This document shows, in pieces, positions 1 to 6,803 of a DNA stretch of 32,520 bases. The stretch's first letter is position 1. Each line of letters starts with the position of its first letter. The notes below the pieces were generated by a model that searched no databases, was not told where the DNA came from, and worked only from the letters and a program-made list of their open reading frames with translations. The translations under genes were made by a program, and so were the position numbers. The stretch covers positions 1 to 32,520 of the forward strand of contig CAZAJT010000008.1 of NCBI GenBank assembly GCA_964485585.1. Direction: 5' to 3'. Source of the stretch: CAZAJT01 sp964485585. Lineage in GTDB: Bacteria > Patescibacteriota > Microgenomatia > UBA1406 > GWC2-37-13.

Positions 1-338
1 TTCCCATGATACATATTCATCCCGCATGAATAGGTAAACGTTCCTGCTTTCCTCGGTATAATTTCGATAGTGACCGGTTTGTTTAATGGTAATTCCCGAC
101 GAATCTTAAAATCGCCTAAAACAACTTCTGAAAGGCAGTCATTCGGATCTCTGCGGGTAAAGGTGATTTTTGTTGGTTTCCCTTTTGGGATCTCAATTGT
201 GTTTGGGTTGTACCCACCCTCGACCGTTATATTCACAGAATCAGTAACAATCACTGCTTCATCCTTTTTCCTCAGGAAAAACCAGTAAGTAAAAATGATG
301 CCTGCAATACCGGTTAGAGTAACAATTATTTTATCCAT
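1..338 (-). CDS. Membrane-anchored cupredoxin-like protein (3' end outside window)
   Basis: The reading frame starts at ATG 338 and runs off the left edge, giving about 112 residues. One hydrophobic segment (about residues 4-22) is followed by a beta-rich domain beginning near VNITVEGGYNP. It contains a Cys in NDCLSEVV and, near the edge, CGMNMYHG, a Cys/Met-rich copper-site pattern of the cupredoxin_1 family. The same domain type, with CAMGMYRG, ends the protein at 1959-3257. The gene lies 51 nt downstream of csoR on the same strand and is probably co-transcribed from the CsoR-controlled promoter. It may continue into a copper-transport protein outside the window. Copper binding is inferred from the motif. 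Confidence 0.7.
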   Translation of the reverse strand, partial: MDKIIVTLTGIAGIIFTYWFFLRKKDEAVIVTDSVNITVEGGYNPNTIEIPKGKPTKITFTRRDPNDCLSEVVLGDFKIRRELPLNKPVTIEIIPRKAGTFTYSCGMNMYHG

Positions 339-389
339 GTATTTAGCCGATAGGTAATAGCCAATGGCCGATGGAGTCCATACGCTAAT

Positions 390-662
390 TTATAACTGTG
401 TCTTTTTAAAGATACTGAGAATTTCGTCTACTGCTTTTTGACCATTTCCTTTTTTAATCGCATCGCTTGCGCAGGTTCTTAAATGATTTTCAAGGATAAC
501 AACATCAGTTTCCTTTAGTGCATTTTGTACTGCTTGCGACTGATGAAGAACGTTGATGCAGTACTCATCATTCTCGACCATTGAGAGCACTTTTTTGAGA
601 TGTCCTTGTGCAATTTTGAGTCGATGTACAATCCGGTCTTTGGTATTTTTTGGTTGAAACAT
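390..662 (-). CDS. csoR: CsoR-type copper-sensing transcriptional repressor
   Basis: A 90-residue, all-helical protein of the CsoR/RcnR (DUF156) family. Residues C35, H60 and C64 match the Cys-His-Cys Cu(I) ligand set of true CsoR proteins, which separates it from RcnR (Ni/Co) and FrmR. Length is normal for the family. The start at 662 is supported by a strong SD (AGGGGGG) a few bases upstream, which overlaps a perfect inverted repeat that is the likely operator, and by a consensus promoter just beyond. The gene is therefore probably autoregulated, with copper releasing the repressor. It is the first gene of a minus-strand unit with the cupredoxin at 1-338. The plus-strand HMA-TauE-cupredoxin gene is a possible second target. 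Confidence 0.93.
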   Translation of the reverse strand: MFQPKNTKDRIVHRLKIAQGHLKKVLSMVENDEYCINVLHQSQAVQNALKETDVVILENHLRTCASDAIKKGNGQKAVDEILSIFKKTQL

Positions 663-683
663 ATATCCCCCCTATAGGGATAT
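663..683 (-). promoter_or_regulatory. Putative CsoR operator
   Basis: The perfect inverted repeat ATATCCC-N7-GGGATAT (663-669 and 677-683) lies directly upstream of the csoR start and overlaps its -10 box and SD. G/C tracts flanked by TA are typical of CsoR operators, so this is a good candidate for the autoregulatory site. Confidence 0.75.
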
Positions 684-711
684 TATAAAGATATATGTGA
701 AGTAATGTCAA
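682..711 (-). promoter_or_regulatory. csoR promoter
   Basis: On the minus strand there is TTGACA (706-711), an 18-nt spacer and TATAAT (682-687). Both hexamers are perfect sigma-70 consensus. The -10 box overlaps the operator, so bound CsoR would block RNA polymerase. Confidence 0.85.
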
Positions 712-765
712 GAGTAGAGCGTAATGGAAAAGGAGAACGTTTTTTTATTCAGAGCAATCTGTTCT

Positions 766-776
766 ACCCCAGGGGT
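766..776. repeat. Short GC-rich palindrome, possible second CsoR-like site
   Basis: ACCCC-A-GGGGT is a perfect 11-nt palindrome about 55 nt beyond the csoR -35 box. It resembles a CsoR half-site arrangement but is not near any start codon, so the role is uncertain. Confidence 0.25.
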
Positions 777-796
777 GGAATGGGTGGATTAAAGGA

Positions 797-844
797 GAGA
801 GGAGGGTGGGTCGGCGATTCGGCCGAAGGAGGCACCCCCCTCTC
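797..844 (-). terminator. Long GC-rich hairpin after the three-gene cassette
   Basis: Arms 797-808 and 833-844 pair over 12 bp with one mismatch. An inner stem, 811-815 with 822-826 (TCGGC/GCCGA), gives a branched hairpin. It lies about 40 nt downstream of the last stop of the minus-strand cassette and so could end its transcript. There is no clean T-run after it, so terminator function is only possible. Confidence 0.4.
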
Positions 845-885
845 AAGGTTTTGGAAATGGTCATGGGTTGACCGATCGTTTTCTC

Positions 886-1191
886 CTATCCAATCGTGAT
901 TCTGATTCCGAAAAAGACGAGTGCTTCCCGCAGAGCCGCGAACGAGAGAAACGCCATACTCACAAGATATGTGAGCATACCCCAGAGTGATCCATCAACG
1001 TACTTCACGATGAAGTTGTTGCGGGCGATAGGGTAACGTTTTCCCAGTTTGCTGATGCCCCATGCCGGTCCGAGTGCGCAGCCCACAAAAACTGCGATCA
1101 GAACTATATTGAATCCGATCAGGCCGAAGAACTCACCAATCACCAACGCAGATGTATCCTCACTTTCCTTGCTCTGTTTCGTCTTCGTCAT
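886..1191 (-). CDS. Unrecognised two-TM membrane protein (cassette gene 3)
   Basis: Using ATG 1191 the product is 101 residues. A charged N-terminus (about 15 residues) is followed by a hydrophobic segment at about 18-45, a basic stretch (KLGKRYPIARNN) and a second hydrophobic segment at about 70-92. An upstream in-frame ATG at 1272 would add 27 residues lacking hydrophobic character and lying wholly inside the preceding gene, so it is less likely. The start overlaps the end of the preceding gene by 32 nt, suggesting translational coupling. No family is recognised. It is the last gene of the SD-led cassette 1747-886. Confidence 0.6.
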   Translation of the reverse strand: MTKTKQSKESEDTSALVIGEFFGLIGFNIVLIAVFVGCALGPAWGISKLGKRYPIARNNFIVKYVDGSLWGMLTYLVSMAFLSFAALREALVFFGIRITIG

Positions 1192-1426
1192 GCAACAGTC
1201 TGTGCCACGGGATGTGGTCGGCGAGCGCATTGGTCGCAACATGCGCAATCGCGCCGGTCCCAAGAACAGCAATCATCTTAAACCACTCGTTTTCGTAGAA
1301 CGCGGGTGTTTTTTTGTTGTTCTTGCGGCGGACTCTCCTATCGATCTCCTCAAGCGTGAGGATACCGAATAGGAGTCCCACATGGGTGACGAAGAACAAG
1401 ATCGCAGAAACGCTCATCTTCAGCAT
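1160..1426 (-). CDS. Unrecognised two-TM membrane protein (cassette gene 2)
   Basis: The product is 88 residues from ATG 1426. A GGAG at 1433-1436 lies 6 nt before this ATG and only 3 nt before the adjacent ATG at 1429, so the second ATG is preferred. Hydrophobic segments at about 5-24 and 50-68 flank a basic loop with EEIDRRVRRKNNKK. The C-terminus is acidic. The SD overlaps the stop of the upstream gene and the 3' end overlaps the next gene, so the three genes form a coupled unit. No known domain is recognised. Confidence 0.65.
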   Translation of the reverse strand: MLKMSVSAILFFVTHVGLLFGILTLEEIDRRVRRKNNKKTPAFYENEWFKMIAVLGTGAIAHVATNALADHIPWHRLLHDEDETEQGK

Positions 1427-1438
1427 CATTTTCTCCTT

Positions 1439-1747
1439 TCACAGCTGAGTCAAATTTCGTGAAATTTCTGCGCTTTCCCTCAGATGCTTCACCTCAGCTT
1501 GTATCTCAGCGACGAGTGCATCTACTGCATCGCAGATAAACTCGTCTCGACGCCTGGAGATTAAATCTGGAAGAACCAGAAACTCTCCTTTGACGGAATA
1601 AACGATGCTTCTGGCAGTTGGTGGGTAATCCTGTCCGCAGTGGGGACATGGTGACCTACTCTCCCTCAAGAGTCGACGATTCTGTTCCTGAATATGCGTG
1701 GTTCCATGTCCTTGGCTGCCGAAGAGATGTGTGATCCAGCGAAACAT
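1439..1747 (-). CDS. Unrecognised small protein with CPxCG zinc-ribbon-like knuckle (cassette gene 1)
   Basis: The product is 102 residues. CPHCG at about residues 34-38 is a single zinc-knuckle half-site; no second Cys pair completes it (only one further Cys, at FICDAV). The C-terminal half is predicted helical (DAVDALVAEIQAEVKHLRES). The start at 1747 has a strong SD, GGAGGAG, 9 nt upstream, and a promoter at 1848-1876. Together with the two membrane proteins downstream it forms an operon of unknown role. The classical SDs and somewhat GC-richer sequence differ from most neighbours, which hints at a separate origin. Confidence 0.65.
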   Translation of the reverse strand: MFRWITHLFGSQGHGTTHIQEQNRRLLRESRSPCPHCGQDYPPTARSIVYSVKGEFLVLPDLISRRRDEFICDAVDALVAEIQAEVKHLRESAEISRNLTQL

Positions 1748-1786
1748 GACTGTTTTCTCCTCCCAAACCTATTTTTTTCAAGGTGC

Positions 1787-1827
1787 GATGCGCAAAGGAT
1801 TGTCCGAGCTTGCCGGACAGGCGCATC
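1787..1827. repeat. Bulged hairpin in the cassette 5' leader
   Basis: GATGCGC (1787-1793) pairs with GCGCATC (1821-1827), and inside it TGTCCG (1801-1806) pairs with CGGACA (1814-1819). It lies between the promoter and SD of the minus-strand cassette, so it would be transcribed as a leader structure. A REP-like element is the alternative. Confidence 0.5.
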
Positions 1828-1847
1828 ACTCCTGATGACTGACCTAT

Positions 1848-1876
1848 AACATAGCATATGATGGATAAAATGACAA
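1848..1876 (-). promoter_or_regulatory. Promoter of the three-gene cassette
   Basis: On the minus strand: TTGTCA (1871-1876), 17-nt spacer, TATGTT (1848-1853). It matches consensus at 5/6 and 4/6 and predicts a leader of about 95 nt containing the 1787-1827 hairpin. Confidence 0.55.
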
Positions 1877-1884
1877 CCCTTCTT

Positions 1885-1933
1885 AATTTCCAATTACCAA
1901 CATTGAAAATTGGTTGTTAAAAATTGAAAATTC
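1885..1933. repeat. Heptameric array, AATTTCC family
   Basis: Seven consecutive 7-nt units can be read: AATTTCC, AATTACC, AACATTG, AAAATTG, GTTGTTA, AAAATTG, AAAATTC. The two halves are roughly inverted relative to each other. It overlaps the -35 box of the 1959 gene. The same unit family occurs at 20135-20169. Confidence 0.6.
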
Positions 1934-1952
1934 ATGAAAAGTTTCATACAAT
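1924..1952 (+). promoter_or_regulatory. Promoter of the copper fusion gene, leaderless geometry
   Basis: TTGAAA (1924-1929), 17-nt spacer, TACAAT (1947-1952), then only 6 nt to ATG 1959. Transcription should start at or next to the A of the ATG, giving a leaderless mRNA. No SD is present. Confidence 0.7.
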
Positions 1953-1958
1953 AATAAG

Positions 1959-3257
1959 ATGCCCCATATTAAGCAGAGGACGGTATTTGTCAAAGGAATG
2001 CATTGTCCTTCCTGCGATATTCTCATTCAGGACAAATTCAGCGAATTAGATAATGTCTGTAAAGTAAAACCCAATCACGCAACGCAAAAAGTAGAAGTAC
2101 ACTACACCGGACATCTTGATACGCATGCTCTGAATAGAAAAATAATCCCGTTTGGTTATCAGATTAGTACTGAAAAAGAACTGTGTCATGAACCGCTCAC
2201 AACGCGGATTCGTGATGCAGGAGCGATTGCTGCGATTGTGTTTATCCTGTATTTTTTTGCACAGGAGCTGAAAATCCTTCCGGAATTTTCTACCAGTAGC
2301 GGATTAACAATAGTTTCCGTATTTTTCCTCGGGCTCGTTGCTTCAACCTCAACCTGCATGGCAACTGCGGGCGCATTATTCTTAGCAACGATTGGCAAGA
2401 TGAGAAGCTCTTGGATTCCGGCAATCGGGTTTAACCTCGGTCGGATTGCCTCTTATGGGTTTTTTGGATTCCTGACCGGCTTGGTGGGAAAAACTATCTC
2501 GAATGATTTTCAAATGGGTTCGCTCCTGACGCTTGTTGTATCGCTGATGATGATTTTAATAGGACTTGACATGCTAAAAATTATTTCACTTTCATCAATT
2601 CTGCCAACAGGAGTAACGAAAGGGTTATTTCAGAGCTTGGAACGTCGTCTCATCCGCAGCCCAAAAAAAACTTCGTTTTTTTTGGGCGCGATCACCTTTT
2701 TTCTTCCCTGCGGATTTACTCAAACTGTTCAAGTATACGCACTCGGCGTTGCCGATCCGATTCAAAGCGCACTCCTAATGACAATGTTTGCGCTTGGTAC
2801 TGCCCCTGCTCTTCTCGCCATCGGGTTCGCATCATCTTTTGCAAAGTCTTCCTACTTCGGAATATTTAGTAAGGTGGTAGGCGTGATTATTGTCATGGTA
2901 GGCGTGAGCTACTTTACCAATTTTTTGACCCTCGCTGGTATTCCGGTATTTGCTCAGTCTCAGACTGGCGGTAATCCCGTCGCCGTGAAGGATGGCTATC
3001 AGATGGTTGAGATGAGTGTAGACGCAAGAGGATATACTCCCAATACCTTTGTGATACGACAGAGTATTCCGGTTCGCTGGATCATAAAAGGTGAAAATGT
3101 TTTTGGGTGTCAAGGATTGTTAGTTGCTCCAAAAATTGGATTTCAGAAAGTGCTTGATGCAGGAGATAATATTGTTGAGTTTACGCCCAATGAAAAAGGA
3201 ACGATCACCTTCTCATGCGCAATGGGAATGTACCGGGGAAGCTTTACAGTTATATAA
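1959..3257 (+). CDS. HMA - TauE/SafE (UreH_2-type) - cupredoxin copper-handling membrane protein
   Basis: The 432-residue fusion has an N-terminal heavy-metal-associated domain (GMHCPSC, residues 13-19) and a membrane core (about 80-325). The core carries Cys in STSTCMATAG (about 133) and FLPCGF (about 250), typical of the TauE/SafE-like sulfite-exporter family that appears in copper loci. A C-terminal cupredoxin-like domain (about 340-432) has GCQGLLV and SCAMGMYRG. The combination suggests copper binding outside the membrane and passage or delivery through it. The direction of transport cannot be told from sequence. Divergent from csoR across the small cassette; transcription appears leaderless. 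The 3' end overlaps the convergent PAP2 gene by 8 nt. Confidence 0.82.
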   Translation: MPHIKQRTVFVKGMHCPSCDILIQDKFSELDNVCKVKPNHATQKVEVHYTGHLDTHALNRKIIPFGYQISTEKELCHEPLTTRIRDAGAIAAIVFILYFFAQELKILPEFSTSSGLTIVSVFFLGLVASTSTCMATAGALFLATIGKMRSSWIPAIGFNLGRIASYGFFGFLTGLVGKTISNDFQMGSLLTLVVSLMMILIGLDMLKIISLSSILPTGVTKGLFQSLERRLIRSPKKTSFFLGAITFFLPCGFTQTVQVYALGVADPIQSALLMTMFALGTAPALLAIGFASSFAKSSYFGIFSKVVGVIIVMVGVSYFTNFLTLAGIPVFAQSQTGGNPVAVKDGYQMVEMSVDARGYTPNTFVIRQSIPVRWIIKGENVFGCQGLLVAPKIGFQKVLDAGDNIVEFTPNEKGTITFSCAMGMYRGSFTVI

Positions 3258-3807
3258 GGGGAAAGGGGGAAGGGGAAAGGGGGAAACGTTTAAGTTTTAG
3301 TATAAGATAACTCATAGATGCTCCAATTGTTGCTCCGGCTGCAACATCGAGAAAGTAGTGACAGCCTAGGTAAATTCGTGAGAGTGAGATAAAACCAGCA
3401 ACTCCAAAATAATGCCATCTCCGTTTCCGGTCGAATACGCAGAGTATGGTTGCTGCCGCAAATGCCGCAGAAGCGTGGCCGGAAGGAAACGCATAATCCT
3501 TCGGACAAACGTTGTTGGTCGAAACGTTTGTGTAAGAGGGAGGACGGGGACGTTGCACGACGTTTTTGAGAACTACGTTTACAAAAAACGCGGTTGTTAT
3601 GAGACTTATAGTGAAGTAGAAAATAAATTGTTTATTGCGATGTTCTTCAAAGATGATGAGAAGGATAACAAAAACAATCCACAAACCGATAAATCCTCCA
3701 ACTGCCGATAGACTAGAGAAAAAATAGTCAAAAAAAATAGTATGGGGGATTGCATAAAAAATCAGGTTCGTAATCTGTTGATCAAATCTCGATAAGAGTT
3801 CAAACAT
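3250..3807 (-). CDS. PAP2-family membrane phosphatase (undecaprenyl-PP phosphatase-like)
   Basis: The product is 185 residues from ATG 3807. The three PAP2 signature blocks are intact: K81-x6-R88-P, PSGH 108-111, and S143-R144 with H150 and D154. Several hydrophobic helices surround them. The family removes phosphate from lipid phosphates such as undecaprenyl diphosphate or phosphatidate at the membrane face. The substrate is not decidable here. ATG 3828 is in frame but falls in the palindromic element, so 3807 is preferred. The last ten or so residues (FPLSPSPFPL) are encoded by the GGGGAAA heptamer array. It overlaps the convergent copper gene. Confidence 0.85.
   Translation of the reverse strand: MFELLSRFDQQITNLIFYAIPHTIFFDYFFSSLSAVGGFIGLWIVFVILLIIFEEHRNKQFIFYFTISLITTAFFVNVVLKNVVQRPRPPSYTNVSTNNVCPKDYAFPSGHASAAFAAATILCVFDRKRRWHYFGVAGFISLSRIYLGCHYFLDVAAGATIGASMSYLILKLKRFPLSPSPFPLI
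3258..3285. repeat. Heptameric array, GGGGAAA family
   Basis: Four exact-length units: GGGGAAA, GGGGGAA, GGGGAAA, GGGGGAA. It starts right after the copper-gene stop and on the minus strand encodes the Pro/Ser-rich PAP2 C-terminus. The same family recurs inside the epimerase gene (19568-19595). Confidence 0.65.
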
Positions 3808-3822
3808 AAGAATAACGCATCT

Positions 3823-3896
3823 TGTCATTGCGAGCGGTAGCGAAGCAATCTTAGGGATTGCCGCGTCTCAGCCAATGGCTGATCCTCGCAATGACA
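3823..3896. repeat. Palindromic element copy 1 (CATTGCGAG subtype)
   Basis: It is bounded by TGTCATTG and CAATGACA, 74 bp, with inner GAAGCAATC/GGATTGC complementarity. It fills the gap between the PAP2 start and the methyltransferase stop. Closest in sequence to copy 6 (23018-23087). Confidence 0.8.
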
Positions 3897-3898
3897 TC

Positions 3899-4444
3899 TT
3901 AATATTTGTATCTAAAAATAGCGTGTTTTCCTGTTAACTTCGTTACGTGTTTTCGGTGAGGAATCTGGTACATATAAGAGATTATAGAGAAGTTTTTTAC
4001 TTCTTTCTGTAATATATTCACCATTCGTTCTAAGAGCCATGGTGAAATATATACATAGAACGTCACCTCTTTTTTATATCGAGGCAGCAGTTTTTGGTAG
4101 GAGAGTTTGAACATATCACCAAAAACGACAGTGATATTTTTTCTGTTTTTATGAAAAAATCGTTTGATAAGAAGCAATACGTAAAGAATAGGATTGAGTT
4201 CCACTGCAATAAACTGCGTGTTCAGTTTTTTATCGAATGCTAACCTTGCGGCCCGATACAGTACGATGCCATCACCGGCGCCGAGATCGAAAATAATTTG
4301 ATTATTCTTTACTCCCAGCGATTTCAAAATAAGTGGGATGTCTTTTTTGTGAGAAGGATAGTAGGGGATGGGAGAGAAATTAGGGAAGGAAAAGATTGCG
4401 ATAACACTCAATACGATAAGAAAGAGCACTATAAACAGAATCAT
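3899..4444 (-). CDS. Membrane-anchored class I SAM-dependent methyltransferase (FAM173-like)
   Basis: The product is 181 residues: one N-terminal transmembrane helix (about 1-20), then a Rossmann methyltransferase domain with motif I DLGAGDG (53-59), acidic motif II in VELNP (E82) and VFGD (D110). YVYISPWLLERM near 130-141 takes the motif IV position. The arrangement resembles the FAM173 lysine methyltransferase family, which acts on membrane-associated proteins. The substrate here is unknown. No SD is seen. The stop lies 3 nt from palindromic element copy 1. Confidence 0.75.
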   Translation of the reverse strand: MILFIVLFLIVLSVIAIFSFPNFSPIPYYPSHKKDIPLILKSLGVKNNQIIFDLGAGDGIVLYRAARLAFDKKLNTQFIAVELNPILYVLLLIKRFFHKNRKNITVVFGDMFKLSYQKLLPRYKKEVTFYVYISPWLLERMVNILQKEVKNFSIISYMYQIPHRKHVTKLTGKHAIFRYKY

Positions 4445-4474
4445 AAGTTAAAATGGTTAAACTAGTGTTTTGTG

Positions 4475-4557
4475 TGCCGCGGGAGAGAGTCGAACTCTCA
4501 CGGGGTTGCCCCCACTAGTTTTTGAGACTAGTTTGTCTACCATTCCAACACCGCGGC
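4475..4557 (-). tRNA. tRNA-Leu (anticodon CAA)
   Basis: Acceptor arms GCCGCGG/CCGCGGC (4551-4557 and 4476-4482) with discriminator A at 4475. The anticodon stem CTAGT/ACTAG encloses loop CTCAAAA, so the anticodon is CAA (reads UUG). A long variable arm (GGGGGC-AACCCC) marks class II tRNA-Leu, and GAGAGTTCGACTCTC is the T arm. No CCA is encoded. It is transcribed away from pyrB. Confidence 0.95.
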
Positions 4558-4570
4558 TTTTTCTGGATCT

Positions 4571-4576
4571 ATTATA
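4571..4576 (-). promoter_or_regulatory. -10 box of tRNA-Leu
   Basis: A consensus TATAAT on the minus strand 13 nt before the tRNA 5' end. A -35 is not obvious. Confidence 0.5.
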
Positions 4577-4589
4577 TCACTTTGATTCA

Positions 4590-4618
4590 TTGACAACGCT
4601 CTCATTCTTTGCTACAGT
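4590..4618 (+). promoter_or_regulatory. pyrB-carAB operon promoter
   Basis: TTGACA (4590-4595), 17-nt spacer, TACAGT (4613-4618), then 11 nt to ATG 4630. This predicts a 5' UTR of only a few bases, so there is no room for a UTP-sensing attenuator leader. Confidence 0.8.
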
Positions 4619-4629
4619 TGGTGCAAACT

Positions 4630-5658
4630 ATGGGGCGAAAAAAAGAGGAAGACCGGATTGGAAAAGACTTTCATAATAAAGATATTCTTTCCCTCGACCA
4701 ATTCACCCCCGTCTCACTTTCCCTCCTTTTCAAAAGAACAAAAAAAATACTCACAACTCAGGTCTCAGAACTCAAAACTATTTTGGCAGGCAAAATAGTC
4801 ACACTCTTATTCTTTGAGCCTTCTTCTCGTACTTTTGGATCATTTGCTGCAGCAGTGAAAAAACTTGGCGGACAGACACTTGAGTTTCAAAACCCAATGC
4901 AAACATCATCGGTAGCAAAAGGGGAAACGCTTGAGGATACCGTACGAACATTTGAAAATTATTGTGACCTTATTGTCATGCGACATCCTGTTACAGGTTC
5001 TCTCAAAAAGGCAGCAAACGCGGCATCCATACCGGTTATTAGCGGAGGAGATGGTGGAGCGGGGGAACATCCGACACAGGCACTCATGGATTTATTTACC
5101 ATACATGAACACGGTGGGCGTCTTGATAATCTTGTTGGTTTACTGGCCGGCGACATGCTCAATGGAAGGACGGTGCATTCGCTTATCAGAGGATTAGCTC
5201 TGTACAACAATATCACTCTTCATCTTCTTTCTCCTCAAGCACTGCGATTACCACGAGAAGATATCTTGCAATTCCGAAAGCGGGGAATCAAACTTGTTGA
5301 AATAGAAAGTGAGAAAGATATTCCTGGTAACGCAGACTTCTGGTATTGGACGCGTGTCCAGAAAGAACGATTTACCGATATAAACGAATATGAACGAATA
5401 AAACATTCCTTCATTGTGACGCCGGAGCTTTTGAAGAAAAAAGGAAACAAGAAAATGGTTCTTATGCACCCTTTACCACGGGTAGGCGAGATTGATACGA
5501 GGGTTGATGGTGATCCTCGTGCGATTTATCTTTCAAAACAAATGAGGAATGGGTTATATGTCCGCATGGCGCTGTTGTCGTTAATTCTTTCTCCATTGTC
5601 ATCCCGAACGAAGCCACGCCGAAGGCGGGCGAAGTCGAGGGATCCCCGTACAACCTAA
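4630..5658 (+). CDS. pyrB: Aspartate carbamoyltransferase catalytic subunit
   Basis: It catalyses carbamoyl phosphate + L-aspartate to N-carbamoyl-aspartate, the second step of UMP synthesis. The product is 342 residues from ATG 4630. The carbamoyl-phosphate signature EPSSRTFGSF (S66-R67-T68), K97 in SVAKGE, MRHP (R118), GEHPTQALMD (H147, Q150) and LMHPLPR (H280, R284) are all present. No pyrI follows. The upstream in-frame start at 4609 lies in the promoter and is rejected. The normal fold ends near MRNGLYVRMALLSLIL; about 20 further basic residues (from about 323) are encoded by a palindromic element that also supplies the stop, so this tail is acquired. First gene of the operon. Confidence 0.95.
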   Translation: MGRKKEEDRIGKDFHNKDILSLDQFTPVSLSLLFKRTKKILTTQVSELKTILAGKIVTLLFFEPSSRTFGSFAAAVKKLGGQTLEFQNPMQTSSVAKGETLEDTVRTFENYCDLIVMRHPVTGSLKKAANAASIPVISGGDGGAGEHPTQALMDLFTIHEHGGRLDNLVGLLAGDMLNGRTVHSLIRGLALYNNITLHLLSPQALRLPREDILQFRKRGIKLVEIESEKDIPGNADFWYWTRVQKERFTDINEYERIKHSFIVTPELLKKKGNKKMVLMHPLPRVGEIDTRVDGDPRAIYLSKQMRNGLYVRMALLSLILSPLSSRTKPRRRRAKSRDPRTT

Positions 5659-5701
5659 CTACAGATTGTAATGGGATTCCTCGCTTACACTCGGAATGAC
5701 A
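5597..5701. repeat. Palindromic element copy 2, between pyrB and carA
   Basis: It is bounded by TGTCATCCCGA and TCGGAATGACA, 105 bp. It encodes the last ~20 residues and stop of pyrB and ends 8 nt before the carA ATG. The internal GAAGCC...GGCG segment is a smaller palindrome. Confidence 0.8.
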
Positions 5702-5709
5702 AAACTCTT

Positions 5710-6771
5710 ATGATAGGCAAACTCATACTAGAAGATGGTACGGTAGTGGAAGGCAGGAGCTTTGGATCTGAGAAGGCAACACCCGGCGAGGTGGTTTTTA
5801 CCACCGGCATGGTCGGATATCCAGAGAGTCTCACAGATCCTTCTTATGCAGGACAGATCCTTGTTTTCACCTACCCTTTGATAGGCAACTACGGAGTTCC
5901 CGATAAACAATTCTGGGAGTCTGATTCTATAAAGGCTGCCGGCGTTATCGTTTCTACATACAATGAAAAACCTTCTCATTTCATGAGTAAGATGACGCTT
6001 GCTCAATGGCTTAAAAAAGAAAACATTCCCGCGCTTGAAATTAAGGATACTCGTTTACTTGCAAAGAAATTACGTACTCAAGGAACGATGCTCGGGAAAA
6101 TAGTTTTTGGAAATAATATTGCTTTTCAGGATCCCAATAAGGAAAACTTAGTTGCAAAAGTATCAGCGAAAGAGCCATATGATGTCCAGTCCGCAACCTA
6201 CGAGGTTGCGGAGAGGAAAACCGTGGTTTTGTATGATTGCGGTGTGAAACGAAATATAATTCGCAGTCTTGTAGCGCGTGGATTGCGCGTAACTGTTGTT
6301 CCCTGGAACTACGATATTCTTGAACATAAACTATCGTTTGACGCCGTTGTAATTTCAAACGGTCCCGGTGATCCGAAGATAGCTTCAGAAACTATAATAA
6401 TAGTGAAGAAACTTCTTGAGCGTGATGTTCCGATATTGGGGATCTGTTTGGGGAATCAAATTCTTGCGCTTGCCACTGGGGGAGATACTTACAAACTGAA
6501 ATTTGGTCATCGCAGCCAGAATCAACCATGTTTATTGCAACATTCATCACGTTGTTATCTCACTACGCAAAACCATGGGTTTGCGGTTGGTGAAATTCCT
6601 CCGGGATTCAAACCGTGGTTTGTCAATGCAAATGATAATACGAATGAAGGACTGATTCATGCAAAACGTCCCGTCATGTCGGTACAGTTTCACCCCGAAG
6701 CGACGCCGGGACCAGAAGATACAGAATGGGTGTTTGATTATTTTATTGAAAAAGCAAAGTTAAGTGTTTAG
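5710..6771 (+). CDS. carA: Carbamoyl phosphate synthase small subunit (glutaminase)
   Basis: It hydrolyses glutamine and passes ammonia to CarB. The product is 353 residues. The N-terminal CPSase_sm_chain domain contains TGMVGYPESLTDPSY. The class I glutamine amidotransferase domain has nucleophile C246 in GICLGNQ and the His/Glu pair H328, E330 in FHPEA. TYKLKFGHR...NQPC and LTTQNHGFAV resemble the glutaminase of eukaryotic CAD more than enterobacterial CarA. A start at 5671 would add 13 residues encoded by the palindromic element, so ATG 5710 is chosen; no SD is visible. The stop codon lies within the heptameric array at 6764-6798. Confidence 0.95.
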   Translation: MIGKLILEDGTVVEGRSFGSEKATPGEVVFTTGMVGYPESLTDPSYAGQILVFTYPLIGNYGVPDKQFWESDSIKAAGVIVSTYNEKPSHFMSKMTLAQWLKKENIPALEIKDTRLLAKKLRTQGTMLGKIVFGNNIAFQDPNKENLVAKVSAKEPYDVQSATYEVAERKTVVLYDCGVKRNIIRSLVARGLRVTVVPWNYDILEHKLSFDAVVISNGPGDPKIASETIIIVKKLLERDVPILGICLGNQILALATGGDTYKLKFGHRSQNQPCLLQHSSRCYLTTQNHGFAVGEIPPGFKPWFVNANDNTNEGLIHAKRPVMSVQFHPEATPGPEDTEWVFDYFIEKAKLSV

Positions 6772-6798
6772 TGGTTAGTGTTTAGTTATTAGTTGTTC
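6762..6798. repeat. Heptameric array GTGTTTA, left arm of inverted pair
   Basis: Units GTGTTTA, GTGGTTA, GTGTTTA, GTTATTA, GTTGTTC keep a 7-nt period over 6764-6798. The 25 nt at 6762-6786 are the inverted complement of 7162-7186 at 22/25 positions. It contains the carA stop. Confidence 0.8.
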
Positions 6799-6803
6799 AA
6801 GTT

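Noticed and set aside
705..899. Plus-strand 64-residue frame
   Set aside because: It overlaps the csoR promoter and a GC-rich hairpin, and the product is low-complexity and unlike a protein family.
1049..1372. Plus-strand 107-residue frame
   Set aside because: It is antisense to the two cassette membrane proteins, which have SDs and clear hydrophobic helices; this frame has neither.
4609..4629. Upstream pyrB start at 4609
   Set aside because: It lies within the promoter, overlapping the -10 box, so it would not be in the transcript.
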